Shown piece after piece: positions 34,779-44,030 of a stretch of 64,000 bases of DNA. The notes under the pieces were generated by a model that saw only the letters and a program-made list of their open reading frames with translations, was not told the origin of the DNA and made no database searches. Source of the stretch: Maribacter sp. 4G9 (GTDB lineage: Bacteria > Bacteroidota > Bacteroidia > Flavobacteriales > Flavobacteriaceae). Both the position numbers and the translations under genes were made by a program. The stretch covers positions 47,422-111,421 of the forward strand of contig NZ_MDGL01000186.1 of assembly GCF_002742265.1 (NCBI RefSeq). The letters are read 5' to 3'. Each line of letters begins with the position of its first letter. The first letter of the stretch is position 1.

Positions 34779-35969
34779 TTATGAAATAACCCCGGAACCT
34801 AGAAGCTCATCATCCTGATACCAAGCCACAAACTGGCCTTCCGTTATGGCCGATTGCTCTTCCTCAAAATCCACATACAATCCATTTTCAATTTTATAAA
34901 GAATGGCATTTTGAAGTTCTTGGCGATACCTGATCCTTGCCTTAACGGATAAGCTTTCATCGGTTTTTAAGCGTAAATCTGGTCTGACCCAATGTATTTC
35001 CGACTCCTGAACGAACAAAGTTCTCCTATAAAGTCCAGGGTGCGATTTTCCTTGTCCTGTATAAATCACATTCTCGTCAACATCGGTTTCAATAACGAAC
35101 AACGGCTCTTTGGTCCCCCCTACATGTAGCCCTTTACGCTGCCCTTTGGTAAAATAATGGGCTCCCTGGTGCTCCCCTACCACTTTACCATCCGATAGGG
35201 TGTACTTGGGCTTTTTTGCGAAAAACTCAAGTTCGGAAACCTTATCATAAAAGTGCGGTACAACCTGATTATATTTACTTTCTGTTGAGGCAACCTCTAT
35301 AATTTTACCTTTTTTGGGTTTTAATTGTTGCTGCAAAAATTCGGGAAGACGAACTTTTCCTATAAAACACAGGCCTTGCGAGTCTTTTTTATCGGCCGTA
35401 ATCAAATCCATTTTAGCGGCAATTTGCCGTACTTCGGGTTTGGTCAACTCCCCAATTGGAAACAATGTCCTTGACAATTGTTCTTGGGAAAGTTGGCACA
35501 AAAAATAGGACTGGTCCTTGTTTTTATCCTTACCGGCCAAAAGCTGATAGGTTTCCGTACCATCGGAATTAACAAGCGTACCTTTTCTGCAGTAATGGCC
35601 CGTTGCAACATAATCCGCACCTAACTCCATGGCAATTTTGAGAAAAACATCGAATTTGATTTCCCTATTACAAAGTACATCCGGGTTAGGAGTGCGTCCC
35701 ATTTCATATTCACGGAACATATAGTCCACAATCCTTTCCTTGTACTGGGCACTCAGGTCCACAGTTTGAAAAGGAATACCCAGTTTTTCAGCAACAATAA
35801 GTGCATCATTGCTATCCTCCAACCATGGACATTCTTCAGAGATAGTTACGGAATCATCGTGCCAATTTTTCATAAAAAGGCCAATGACTTCATAACCCTG
35901 TTCCTTTAAAAGGTAGGCAGCCACGCTGGAATCTACTCCCCCGGAAAGTCCAACTACTACTTTTTTCAT
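34779..35969 (-). CDS. mnmA: tRNA-specific 2-thiouridylase MnmA
   Basis: It makes s2U34 in the anticodon of tRNAs for Lys, Glu and Gln, using ATP and persulfide sulfur. The 396 residues carry the PP-loop SGGVDSS (9-15), the catalytic cysteine pair C100 ([12 protein letters not shown]) and C201 ([10 protein letters not shown]), and the HYCRKG and [10 protein letters not shown] blocks. The C-terminal beta-barrel binds tRNA. It shares a nearly identical promoter with pyrG and rimO, and its transcript probably continues into the nitronate monooxygenase gene. Confidence 0.95.
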   Translation of the reverse strand: MKKVVVGLSGGVDSSVAAYLLKEQGYEVIGLFMKNWHDDSVTISEECPWLEDSNDALIVAEKLGIPFQTVDLSAQYKERIVDYMFREYEMGRTPNPDVLCNREIKFDVFLKIAMELGADYVATGHYCRKGTLVNSDGTETYQLLAGKDKNKDQSYFLCQLSQEQLSRTLFPIGELTKPEVRQIAAKMDLITADKKDSQGLCFIGKVRLPEFLQQQLKPKKGKIIEVASTESKYNQVVPHFYDKVSELEFFAKKPKYTLSDGKVVGEHQGAHYFTKGQRKGLHVGGTKEPLFVIETDVDENVIYTGQGKSHPGLYRRTLFVQESEIHWVRPDLRLKTDESLSVKARIRYRQELQNAILYKIENGLYVDFEEEQSAITEGQFVAWYQDDELLGSGVIS

Positions 35970-35988
35970 GATGACCTATTTGACGTAA

Positions 35989-35996
35989 CAAAAGTA
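35989..35996 (-). promoter_or_regulatory. -7 box of mnmA, shared extended promoter type
   Basis: On the minus strand TACTTTTG matches TAnnTTTG exactly, 19 bases before the mnmA ATG. The 12 bases upstream read ATTCTAATTTTG, nearly the same as upstream of pyrG and rimO. Confidence 0.6.
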
Positions 35997-36280
35997 CAAA
36001 ATTAGAATACCGGATTACTATTATAATAATTCAGGGAAGTATATTAAAATGTCTTTACATGTTAGTCAGAAAGCTCTAAAATTTTGAAACCGATACCATA
36101 AGCGCATTTTAAATCAAAGGTTTATGTTAAAGTTTAATAAAAAATATTATTGATAAGACAGAAAAGAAGAAGCCAAAAACACCCCAAATTATGTGCGTTC
36201 AAACCAAAAAAACAACCTAAACCATGTTAATAACCAAGTCAATTTTAACAAATCTTTAATTTCAACAACATTATATTGTT

Positions 36281-36288
36281 TAATTTTG
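36281..36288 (+). promoter_or_regulatory. -7 box of the FAS1 lipoprotein gene
   Basis: TAATTTTG matches TAnnTTTG exactly and lies 25 bases before the ATG at 36314. A TTTAAT-like sequence sits about 22 bases further upstream in place of a clear -33 TTTG. Confidence 0.5.
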
Positions 36289-36313
36289 CATAAAAATACT
36301 TAAACAAATTGAT

Positions 36314-38182
36314 ATGAAAACTTTTAAAAGATTTATGAAGCCCTCCATTTTGCTCTTGATGGTGGCATTTTTCCTTTCATGTAGTGACGACGATCAACCA
36401 GGTCCAATTATAATTGAAAATGACAACATTGTCGAAACTGCACAAGCAACAAGTTCCTTAAGCTCATTGGTTTCTGCCTTATCCAAAGCAGACGAAAGTG
36501 CCAATAATGACTTGATTACCACCTTAAGCAATGAGGACATTGATTTTACGGTACTGGCACCATCAAATGAAGCTTTTACGGATTTGTTGAATCGATTGGA
36601 CGGATTTGATTCCCTTGATGATTTTACTAGCGAACAATTACAAGATTTATTGGCCACTATACTAACGTATCATTTGGTTTCAGGAGCGGCGGTTACTTCC
36701 GATCAGCTTCAGGAAGGCCAAACAATCACCACCGTCCAAGGCGAAAACTTAAGCGTAAGTTTAGTTGGAGGTGTTTCTTTTACAGACGCGGCGGGAGAAA
36801 TGGCAACAGTTACTACTGCTGATATACAAACTGAGAATGGTGTTGTGCATATTATTGATAAGGTTCTAATACCCCAAGCTGCTTTGGACGCGTTAAGTGA
36901 CGTTTTATTAAGCTCCATTACGGATTTGGCAATCTCGGTACCAAACCTAAGCATTTTAGTGGACGCGCTAGTAGCCGCTAATGGTGATTTACCCGCCGTA
37001 TTGGCCGATGCAGGTCCTTACACCGTTTTCGCTCCTACCAATGACGCCTTTGAAGCTTTCTTGACCGCAAACAATTTTGCCAGTCTTGACGACGTACCTG
37101 TTGAAGTTCTTACACAAGTGTTATTAAACCATGTAGTAAGTGGCACCAATTTATCTACAGACCTTACCACGGGTTATGTTTCTTCACTATCAACAGCCGG
37201 CCCTAATGATAGTAACCTTAGCCTTTTCATAAATACCGAAGGTGGTGTTGAAATTAATGGGATTTCAGAAGTAACCTCTGCGGATAACAAGGCAATTAAT
37301 GGTGTGGTACATATTGTAAATTCGGTTATTGGCCTACCTAATATAGTCGACCACGCAGTAGCAAATCCAAACCTATCTTCATTAGTAGGAGCTCTTACCA
37401 CAGATGGAAATACAACTTTTACCAACTTACTTTCCGATTCTGAAACAGATTATACTGTTTTTGCACCTCTAAACACGGCATTTGCCAGCTTTATCAATCC
37501 AGATGGAAATGATTTAAATGCGATATTATCCAATCATGTAATTTCAGGGACCGCGGCAGCTTCTGGAAGTTTGACCAATATGTATGTGAATAGTTTAGCT
37601 ACCAATATGGATGGTGATAACTTAAGTCTGTACATTAATGTAGATGATGGTGTACAGATAAACGGTACAAGTACAGTTACTGCGGCCGATATTGTAGCGA
37701 CGAACGGAATAATACATGCCGTGGATGCCGTCATAGATTTACCTACCGTAGTTACATTCGCAACGGCCGACCCTAACTTTAGCTCGTTGGTTGGCGCACT
37801 TACCAGCGAAGGCCAACCTGATTTTGTATCCGTATTAAGTACCTCTGCTGAGGCACCGGCCCCTTTCACGGTCTTTGCGCCAGTGAACGATGCTTTTGCC
37901 GCACTTTCCGAAGTACCTAGTGGAGATGTTTTAACCGCTGTACTAAACCATCATGTCATTGCTAGAGCAAATATTGTTTCCGGTGATTTGAGCGATAGTT
38001 TGGTTTCTCCCGCTACTTTGGAAGGGGACACGCTTTCCTTTAGTATTGATTCTGAAAACAACGTGACGATAACGGATGGGTCAGGTAATACCGATATTGG
38101 AATTATTGCCGTGGACGTACAAGCCAATAATGGTGTTATTCATGCCATCAATAAAGTGTTGATACCGGACACCAGTAATTAA
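36314..38182 (+). CDS. Lipoprotein with four fasciclin (FAS1) domains
   Basis: The 622-residue protein has a lipoprotein signal with the acylated C23 (VAFFLSCSDDD). Four FAS1 repeats follow at about 41-183, 194-330, 337-475 and 476-618. Each has the two family motifs, for example DFTVLAPSNEAF with NGVVHIIDKVLIP in the first, and PFTVFAPVNDAF with NGVIHAINKVLIP in the last. FAS1 proteins serve in adhesion and matrix or polysaccharide contact, and this one should sit on the cell surface or face the periplasm. The last three repeats are more like each other than the first. A strong terminator follows. Confidence 0.93.
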   Translation: MKTFKRFMKPSILLLMVAFFLSCSDDDQPGPIIIENDNIVETAQATSSLSSLVSALSKADESANNDLITTLSNEDIDFTVLAPSNEAFTDLLNRLDGFDSLDDFTSEQLQDLLATILTYHLVSGAAVTSDQLQEGQTITTVQGENLSVSLVGGVSFTDAAGEMATVTTADIQTENGVVHIIDKVLIPQAALDALSDVLLSSITDLAISVPNLSILVDALVAANGDLPAVLADAGPYTVFAPTNDAFEAFLTANNFASLDDVPVEVLTQVLLNHVVSGTNLSTDLTTGYVSSLSTAGPNDSNLSLFINTEGGVEINGISEVTSADNKAINGVVHIVNSVIGLPNIVDHAVANPNLSSLVGALTTDGNTTFTNLLSDSETDYTVFAPLNTAFASFINPDGNDLNAILSNHVISGTAAASGSLTNMYVNSLATNMDGDNLSLYINVDDGVQINGTSTVTAADIVATNGIIHAVDAVIDLPTVVTFATADPNFSSLVGALTSEGQPDFVSVLSTSAEAPAPFTVFAPVNDAFAALSEVPSGDVLTAVLNHHVIARANIVSGDLSDSLVSPATLEGDTLSFSIDSENNVTITDGSGNTDIGIIAVDVQANNGVIHAINKVLIPDTSN

Positions 38183-38200
38183 AAATATATCAAAGTTTAA

Positions 38201-38226
38201 AAAGCCGCATGAAGCGGCTTTTTTTA
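38201..38226 (+). terminator. Rho-independent terminator after the FAS1 gene
   Basis: The 8-bp stem AAAGCCGC with GCGGCTTT, a 5-base loop and a run of seven T follow the stop codon by about 20 bases. Confidence 0.9.
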
Positions 38227-38430
38227 ATTTATTGGGTTTCTAAATATGACGGCATTACGATCTAAATATCCAATGGGAACCTAATTAAACGAATCCTTTC
38301 ATTTTTAACATCAGCTTATTATTCATTAGCATACAAATAACCCTACTTGACAACCCTTTTTTTTTTTTAGGAAACTAATACGCCATATTTACATCCCCAA
38401 ATCTTACCAAACCAAACCTTAATCAATGGC

Positions 38431-38461
38431 AAAAGCCTCTACTATTTTAGTAGAGGCTTTT
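38431..38461 (-). terminator. Rho-independent terminator after yidC, possibly bidirectional
   Basis: A perfect 14-bp stem (AAAAGCCTCTACTA with TAGTAGAGGCTTTT) and a 3-base loop end in TTTT on both strands. It lies 25 bases past the yidC stop codon. Confidence 0.88.
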
Positions 38462-38485
38462 CATTTTATACAATTTAAAGGAAAT

Positions 38486-40339
38486 CTATTTCTTTTTTTG
38501 GGCTTCTGCCTGCTCCATCATTTCCCGCATTTTACGTTGAAACTTATTTTCTTTCTTAGGTTTCTTTTTGTTTTCCTGAATCTGGGCATGGATTTTATCA
38601 TTATCCAATATAAAGTTCTTAATGACCAACATGATTCCAATGGTAATCAAGTTAGAAACGAAATAATATAAACTAAGACCACTGGCATAGTTGTTAAAGA
38701 AGAACAACATCATAAAAGGCATTAAATACATGATGAACTTCATATTGGGCATTCCGGGTTGGGTGGGCATGTTCTGACCTGTGGTCATCATCATATAAAA
38801 GAATATAGCAATAGATGCCAAAATAGGGAAAAGGCTCACATGATCACCATAAAAAGGAATGGAGAAACCCTCTGGGAATTGGTAAATGGTATCAAATGAG
38901 GATAAATCATCCGCCCATAAAAAGGATTTTTGCCGTAATGCAAAGGATGTTGGGAAAAACATGAACAGGGCGTAGAAAATGGGCATTTGCAAAAATGCCG
39001 GGACACAGCCGCTCATGGGACTAACCCCGGCCTTACCATATAATTTCATGGTTTCCTGCTGCTTTTTCATGGCATTGTCCTTGTACTTCTCGTTCAATTC
39101 ATTGATTTCCGGTTTTAATACCTTCATCTTTGCCTGGGACAAATAGGATTTATAGGTCACAGGTGACATGGCCAACCGCACTAGAATGGTCATGATGATA
39201 ATAGCAATACCATATGGAAAATAGGTGCTCAACCATGAGTAGAACGGAGTAAAGAAATATCTATTTATCCATCCAAAAATTCCCCAACCAAAAGGAATGG
39301 AATCCGCCAACTTCAAATCTTTGTAATTGGAGAGTACTTCTAAATCCGTTGGGCCATAGTAGAGGTACATATTTTTGGAGATTTCCCCTCCCTTAATTTC
39401 CAAAGGTAGTATTGACGTATAATTCTTGGTAAAACCAAAGGTCCTGCTTTCTTCCTTCACCAAATCTTGGGATTTCAACTCCCCAGTTTTAAAAGGTTCG
39501 TCCGTTCCCAGAATAGAGCTAAAGAAATGTTGTCTGTAAGAAATCCATTTAATGTCCTCTTCTGTTTCCTCATCATCGCCGCCGGCAGAAAGTTTGCTTA
39601 ACTTACCATCTTCGTGGTTATAGGTCAAACGGGTATACCTGTTTTCATATTCAATACTTTTGGAATGTCTGATACCCTTCATCCTCCAATCAAATGTAAC
39701 AGGTTTGCTACTGTTCAGGATTCTATCCAAACCTTGGGTACGTACAGAAAAATCTACCAAATATTCATTTGGCTTCATCTCATACCTATATTCCAAAAAT
39801 TGGTTATTGGCAGTTTTGGCTTTCATGGAGAGAACCTGGTTTTCTCCCGATTTGGTCAACGAAGGTTCAAAGAATAAGTCCTTAGTATTTAAGACCCTAT
39901 TATCCGTAGTAGAAAAATCAATGGCATAGGCAGAATTGCTATCCTTGACCAAATAAACGGGAACAGAATCATAGGTGACGAAGTTTTTCATTCTGGCCTC
40001 CACCACATGACCACCTTTATTACTGATTTCCAAATATAGGACCTCGTTCTCCAAGACGGTAGTACCCCCTTTTGGTGTGGTAAATCCAAAGGCCCCAATT
40101 TGACTTTTGTATCCGGCAATCGCTGTGGAATCGTTCAAATCTACAGTAGGCGTATCGTCTACGATTTGGTTTTCAGGGGATGTTATCTCCTCGGTCGCAG
40201 CATCTATCTGCTCCTGTTTGGCTTTCTGCGCCTCAAGTTCTTCTGGAGTAGGTTTGTTTTGATAGAACATGAAAATCAAGATCCCGAAAATCAGTACAAA
40301 ACCAATGATAGACTTTACATCTAGTTTCTTCTCTTCCAT
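38486..40339 (-). CDS. yidC: Membrane protein insertase YidC
   Basis: It inserts and folds inner-membrane proteins alone or with SecYEG. The 617 residues have an N-terminal membrane helix (SIIGFVLIFGILIFMFYQN), a large periplasmic P1 beta-sandwich (about 60-340) typical of Gram-negative YidC, and the conserved C-terminal core of five helices. The core includes LSQAKMKVLKPEINEL, SGCVPAFLQMPIFYALFMF and PFMMLFFFNNYASGLSLYYF. The positively charged tail (KKPKKENKFQRKMREMMEQA) may contact the ribosome. It lies 65 bases downstream of pyrG with its own promoter. Confidence 0.95.
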   Translation of the reverse strand: MEEKKLDVKSIIGFVLIFGILIFMFYQNKPTPEELEAQKAKQEQIDAATEEITSPENQIVDDTPTVDLNDSTAIAGYKSQIGAFGFTTPKGGTTVLENEVLYLEISNKGGHVVEARMKNFVTYDSVPVYLVKDSNSAYAIDFSTTDNRVLNTKDLFFEPSLTKSGENQVLSMKAKTANNQFLEYRYEMKPNEYLVDFSVRTQGLDRILNSSKPVTFDWRMKGIRHSKSIEYENRYTRLTYNHEDGKLSKLSAGGDDEETEEDIKWISYRQHFFSSILGTDEPFKTGELKSQDLVKEESRTFGFTKNYTSILPLEIKGGEISKNMYLYYGPTDLEVLSNYKDLKLADSIPFGWGIFGWINRYFFTPFYSWLSTYFPYGIAIIIMTILVRLAMSPVTYKSYLSQAKMKVLKPEINELNEKYKDNAMKKQQETMKLYGKAGVSPMSGCVPAFLQMPIFYALFMFFPTSFALRQKSFLWADDLSSFDTIYQFPEGFSIPFYGDHVSLFPILASIAIFFYMMMTTGQNMPTQPGMPNMKFIMYLMPFMMLFFFNNYASGLSLYYFVSNLITIGIMLVIKNFILDNDKIHAQIQENKKKPKKENKFQRKMREMMEQAEAQKKK

Positions 40340-40380
40340 TTAAATATAATATGTGCAGTAATTTTTTGGTTATCAAGGAG

Positions 40381-40388
40381 CAAATATA
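40381..40388 (-). promoter_or_regulatory. -7 box of yidC
   Basis: On the minus strand TATATTTG matches TAnnTTTG exactly, 41 bases before the yidC ATG and inside the pyrG-yidC gap. It suggests that yidC can be transcribed apart from pyrG. Confidence 0.4.
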
Positions 40389-40404
40389 TGCCCAATTATG
40401 TAGT

Positions 40405-42057
<1,653 letters not shown>

Positions 42058-42067
42058 TTACGGGACA

Positions 42068-42075
42068 CAAAAGTA
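42068..42075 (-). promoter_or_regulatory. -7 box of pyrG, shared extended promoter type
   Basis: On the minus strand TACTTTTG matches TAnnTTTG exactly, 25 bases before the pyrG ATG. The 12 bases before it read ATTCTCAATTTG, almost the same as at rimO and mnmA. Confidence 0.6.
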
Positions 42076-42092
42076 CAAATTGAGAATAAAAC

Positions 42093-42335
42093 TTAGGGAC
42101 TTTCCTTTGGAAAATGTTTTTGGATTCCCCTAATTAAGGTTTCTAAACTATTTGTTTTGATTTCCAGCATAGAACGCAATAATTCTCCCAATTTTCCGTC
42201 AGGAAACCCTTTTTGTTGGAACCAAACCAGATAAGGCTCAGGCAAGTCCACCAAATAGCGGCCTTTATATTTTCCGTAGGGCATTCTATAATGTGCCAAT
42301 TCAATTAATTTTTGGTTATCGGGTTTTAATTCCAT
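42093..42335 (-). CDS. DUF3820 family small protein
   Basis: The 80-residue protein contains the DUF3820 pattern MPYGKYKGRYLVDLPEPYLVWF (residues 18-39), split here as MPYGKYKGRYLV then DLPEPYLVWF. The tail is helical (LGELLRSMLEIKTNSLETL). This domain resembles a short beta-hairpin found also at the ends of some exonucleases and may bind nucleic acid, but no function is fixed. It lies 50 bases upstream of pyrG in the same direction, with a separate pyrG promoter between. Confidence 0.8.
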   Translation of the reverse strand: MELKPDNQKLIELAHYRMPYGKYKGRYLVDLPEPYLVWFQQKGFPDGKLGELLRSMLEIKTNSLETLIRGIQKHFPKESP

Positions 42336-42462
42336 TTTTTAAAGCTAAAAAAATTATCTTTAGAAAATCAACTTAAATAATCAATATGAAATAGGCTTTT
42401 TAAAATCTTTTCATTGAAAGGATTTTAATTGCCTATTGCATCTGCACTTTAAAAATTAACAG

Positions 42463-43332
42463 ATGAAAAGACGAGACTTTATAGGTACATCTGCTGCCGC
42501 TTCCGTTGGTTTTATGGCTTCTGCCAAAACAGTTACGGAAACCAACCTTTCTGAAAAACCTTTTAAGCTTAAGCATAATATCAACCATAGTGCTTGCTAT
42601 TGGTGCTATGGCTCTATCCCTTTCGAAACGTTTTTACAAGAGTTGAACAAACTGGATATTAGGGCTATAGATTTGGTGGATGCGGAACAATTTCCATTGC
42701 TAAAGAAATATAATATCCATGCCTCTATGTGTTGGGGAGCAGGTCTTGGTATCGAAAAAGGATGGAACGATCCGCAATACCATAAAGAACTTATAGAAGA
42801 TTATAAACGTGTCATTCCCTTGGTCGCCGAAGGAGGCTACACCAACCTTATTTGTTTTAGCGGAAATAGAAACGGTATGAACGACATGGTAGGTCTGAGA
42901 AACTGCGCCAAAGGACTTAAGGAAATAATCCCTATGGCAGAGGAACATGGTGTGGTCATTCAAATGGAACTTTTAAACAGTAAGGTAAACCATAAGGATT
43001 ACATGTGCGATAAATCTGAATGGGGCGTATCACTGTGTGAGACTATTGGTTCGGACAATTTTAAGTTGCTTTATGATATTTACCACATGCAGATCATGGA
43101 GGGTGATATTATTCGAAACATACAGGATTACCATCAATATTACGGTCATTATCACACGGGTGGGAATCCAGGAAGGCATGAAATTGATGAAACACAGGAG
43201 ATATTCTATCCCGCGGTCATGAAAGCTATTTTAGAAACCGGATATACCGGCCATGTGGCACAGGAATTCGTCCCTAGCTGGGAAGATAAAATAGCCGCAT
43301 TAAAGCAGGGTGTTACTATTTGTGACGTCTAA
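42463..43332 (+). CDS. Exported TIM-barrel isomerase, hydroxypyruvate-isomerase-like
   Basis: The 289-residue protein has a twin-arginine-type signal (MKRRDFIGTSAAASVGFMASA), which implies export of a folded, metal-loaded enzyme. The AP-endonuclease-2/xylose-isomerase-like barrel has the metal site E169 (IQMELLNSK), D204 (LLYDIYHMQIM), H230 (HYHTGGNPGRHE) and the C-terminal glutamate in AQEFVPSW. Relatives include hydroxypyruvate isomerase and sugar epimerases; export makes a periplasmic sugar epimerase or isomerase more likely than glyoxylate metabolism. It is single, with its own terminator. Confidence 0.85.
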   Translation: MKRRDFIGTSAAASVGFMASAKTVTETNLSEKPFKLKHNINHSACYWCYGSIPFETFLQELNKLDIRAIDLVDAEQFPLLKKYNIHASMCWGAGLGIEKGWNDPQYHKELIEDYKRVIPLVAEGGYTNLICFSGNRNGMNDMVGLRNCAKGLKEIIPMAEEHGVVIQMELLNSKVNHKDYMCDKSEWGVSLCETIGSDNFKLLYDIYHMQIMEGDIIRNIQDYHQYYGHYHTGGNPGRHEIDETQEIFYPAVMKAILETGYTGHVAQEFVPSWEDKIAALKQGVTICDV

Positions 43333-43351
43333 AAAACTTCAAAACTAATTT

Positions 43352-43382
43352 AAAAGCCCTTACTGACCGTAAGGGCTTTTTT
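43352..43382 (+). terminator. Rho-independent terminator after the TIM-barrel gene
   Basis: A perfect 12-bp stem AAAAGCCCTTAC with GTAAGGGCTTTT, a 5-base loop and six T in all lie 20 bases after the stop codon. Confidence 0.9.
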
Positions 43383-43448
43383 AGTCCAAAACAAAAAAAG
43401 GTCCGTTTTCAATTTACGGGTGGCCTGTTTAGGCAATTAAGGTATTTC

Positions 43449-43973
43449 CTAATTTCCTAAGAAACTACTTATTTGTTTTTGCCAGAGTTTTTGTTTCTCG
43501 ATGTTTCGGGAAAAATCGGTTTCCAAATCATACCGCCTTTGAAATGCATCCAACTCCTTTAAAATCCGTTTGTAAAGTAGCCTAACTTCTTGCTTGATGT
43601 TTTTTGTGAACTCTGTTTCGGACATTTCTTTGGCCATTTTTCTAGCAAATACCTCAGAGATATCAAAATGTAATTGTTCGTGAAGCAAGGTCACATCGTT
43701 GCAAATTTGGGGCCTATACCAAGATTTAGTGGGGTAAAAAAAGGATTGCACCCTGTAATTCACTACCATTTGCCCATTTTCGTAACTAGAGGAAAAATTA
43801 TAACTGATTCCACTCGCCGTGGTAGCAGCGGCATTTGCCCCTGTAGGGATTTCCCCTTTAAAATCTTTCCATTGCAACCTAAAATTGGACGACCAAGGAG
43901 TTTCTTCCTGAGCCCATATAAAAGAGGGGGAAAAGGTGAATAGAAGGCTAAGTACCAATATGCATCTCCTCAT
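43449..43973 (-). CDS. Exported DUF922 protein with HExxH motif
   Basis: From the ATG at 43973 the protein has 174 residues. It has a signal peptide (MRRCILVLSLLFTFSPSFIWAQ), a short beta-rich region (FRLQWKDFKGEIP), and the zinc-protease-like HEQLHFDISEVFARKM near residue 111. The family is DUF922, described as a bacterial protein with putative metallopeptidase character. The longer start at 44024 would reach into the spacer before the LysM gene. It lies 57 bases downstream of that gene and may be in the same transcript. Confidence 0.8.
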   Translation of the reverse strand: MRRCILVLSLLFTFSPSFIWAQEETPWSSNFRLQWKDFKGEIPTGANAAATTASGISYNFSSSYENGQMVVNYRVQSFFYPTKSWYRPQICNDVTLLHEQLHFDISEVFARKMAKEMSETEFTKNIKQEVRLLYKRILKELDAFQRRYDLETDFSRNIEKQKLWQKQISSFLGN

Positions 43974-44030
43974 TTCCAAATGGATTGGGGCATTAATGTT
44001 GGAAAGACAACGAAGCACTGGCAAGTTGTA

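Larger units (their letters stand above)
35970..36313. other. Divergent intergenic region mnmA / FAS1 lipoprotein
   Basis: These 344 bases between two divergent genes are strongly AT-rich and contain no convincing ORF. I see the mnmA promoter at its left end and the FAS1 promoter at its right end, and nothing else I can name between them. Confidence 0.7.
38183..38485. other. Intergenic region between convergent FAS1 and yidC genes
   Basis: These 303 bases hold two hairpin terminators, one at each end, and a run of 12 T at 38357-38368. The rest is AT-rich with no supported gene; the one short ORF reading into yidC starts inside the second hairpin and is a shadow. Confidence 0.7.

Noticed and set aside
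38426..38671. 81-codon plus-strand ORF at the end of yidC
   Set aside because: It starts inside the yidC terminator and reads through the 3' end of yidC in antisense; the protein has no family look.
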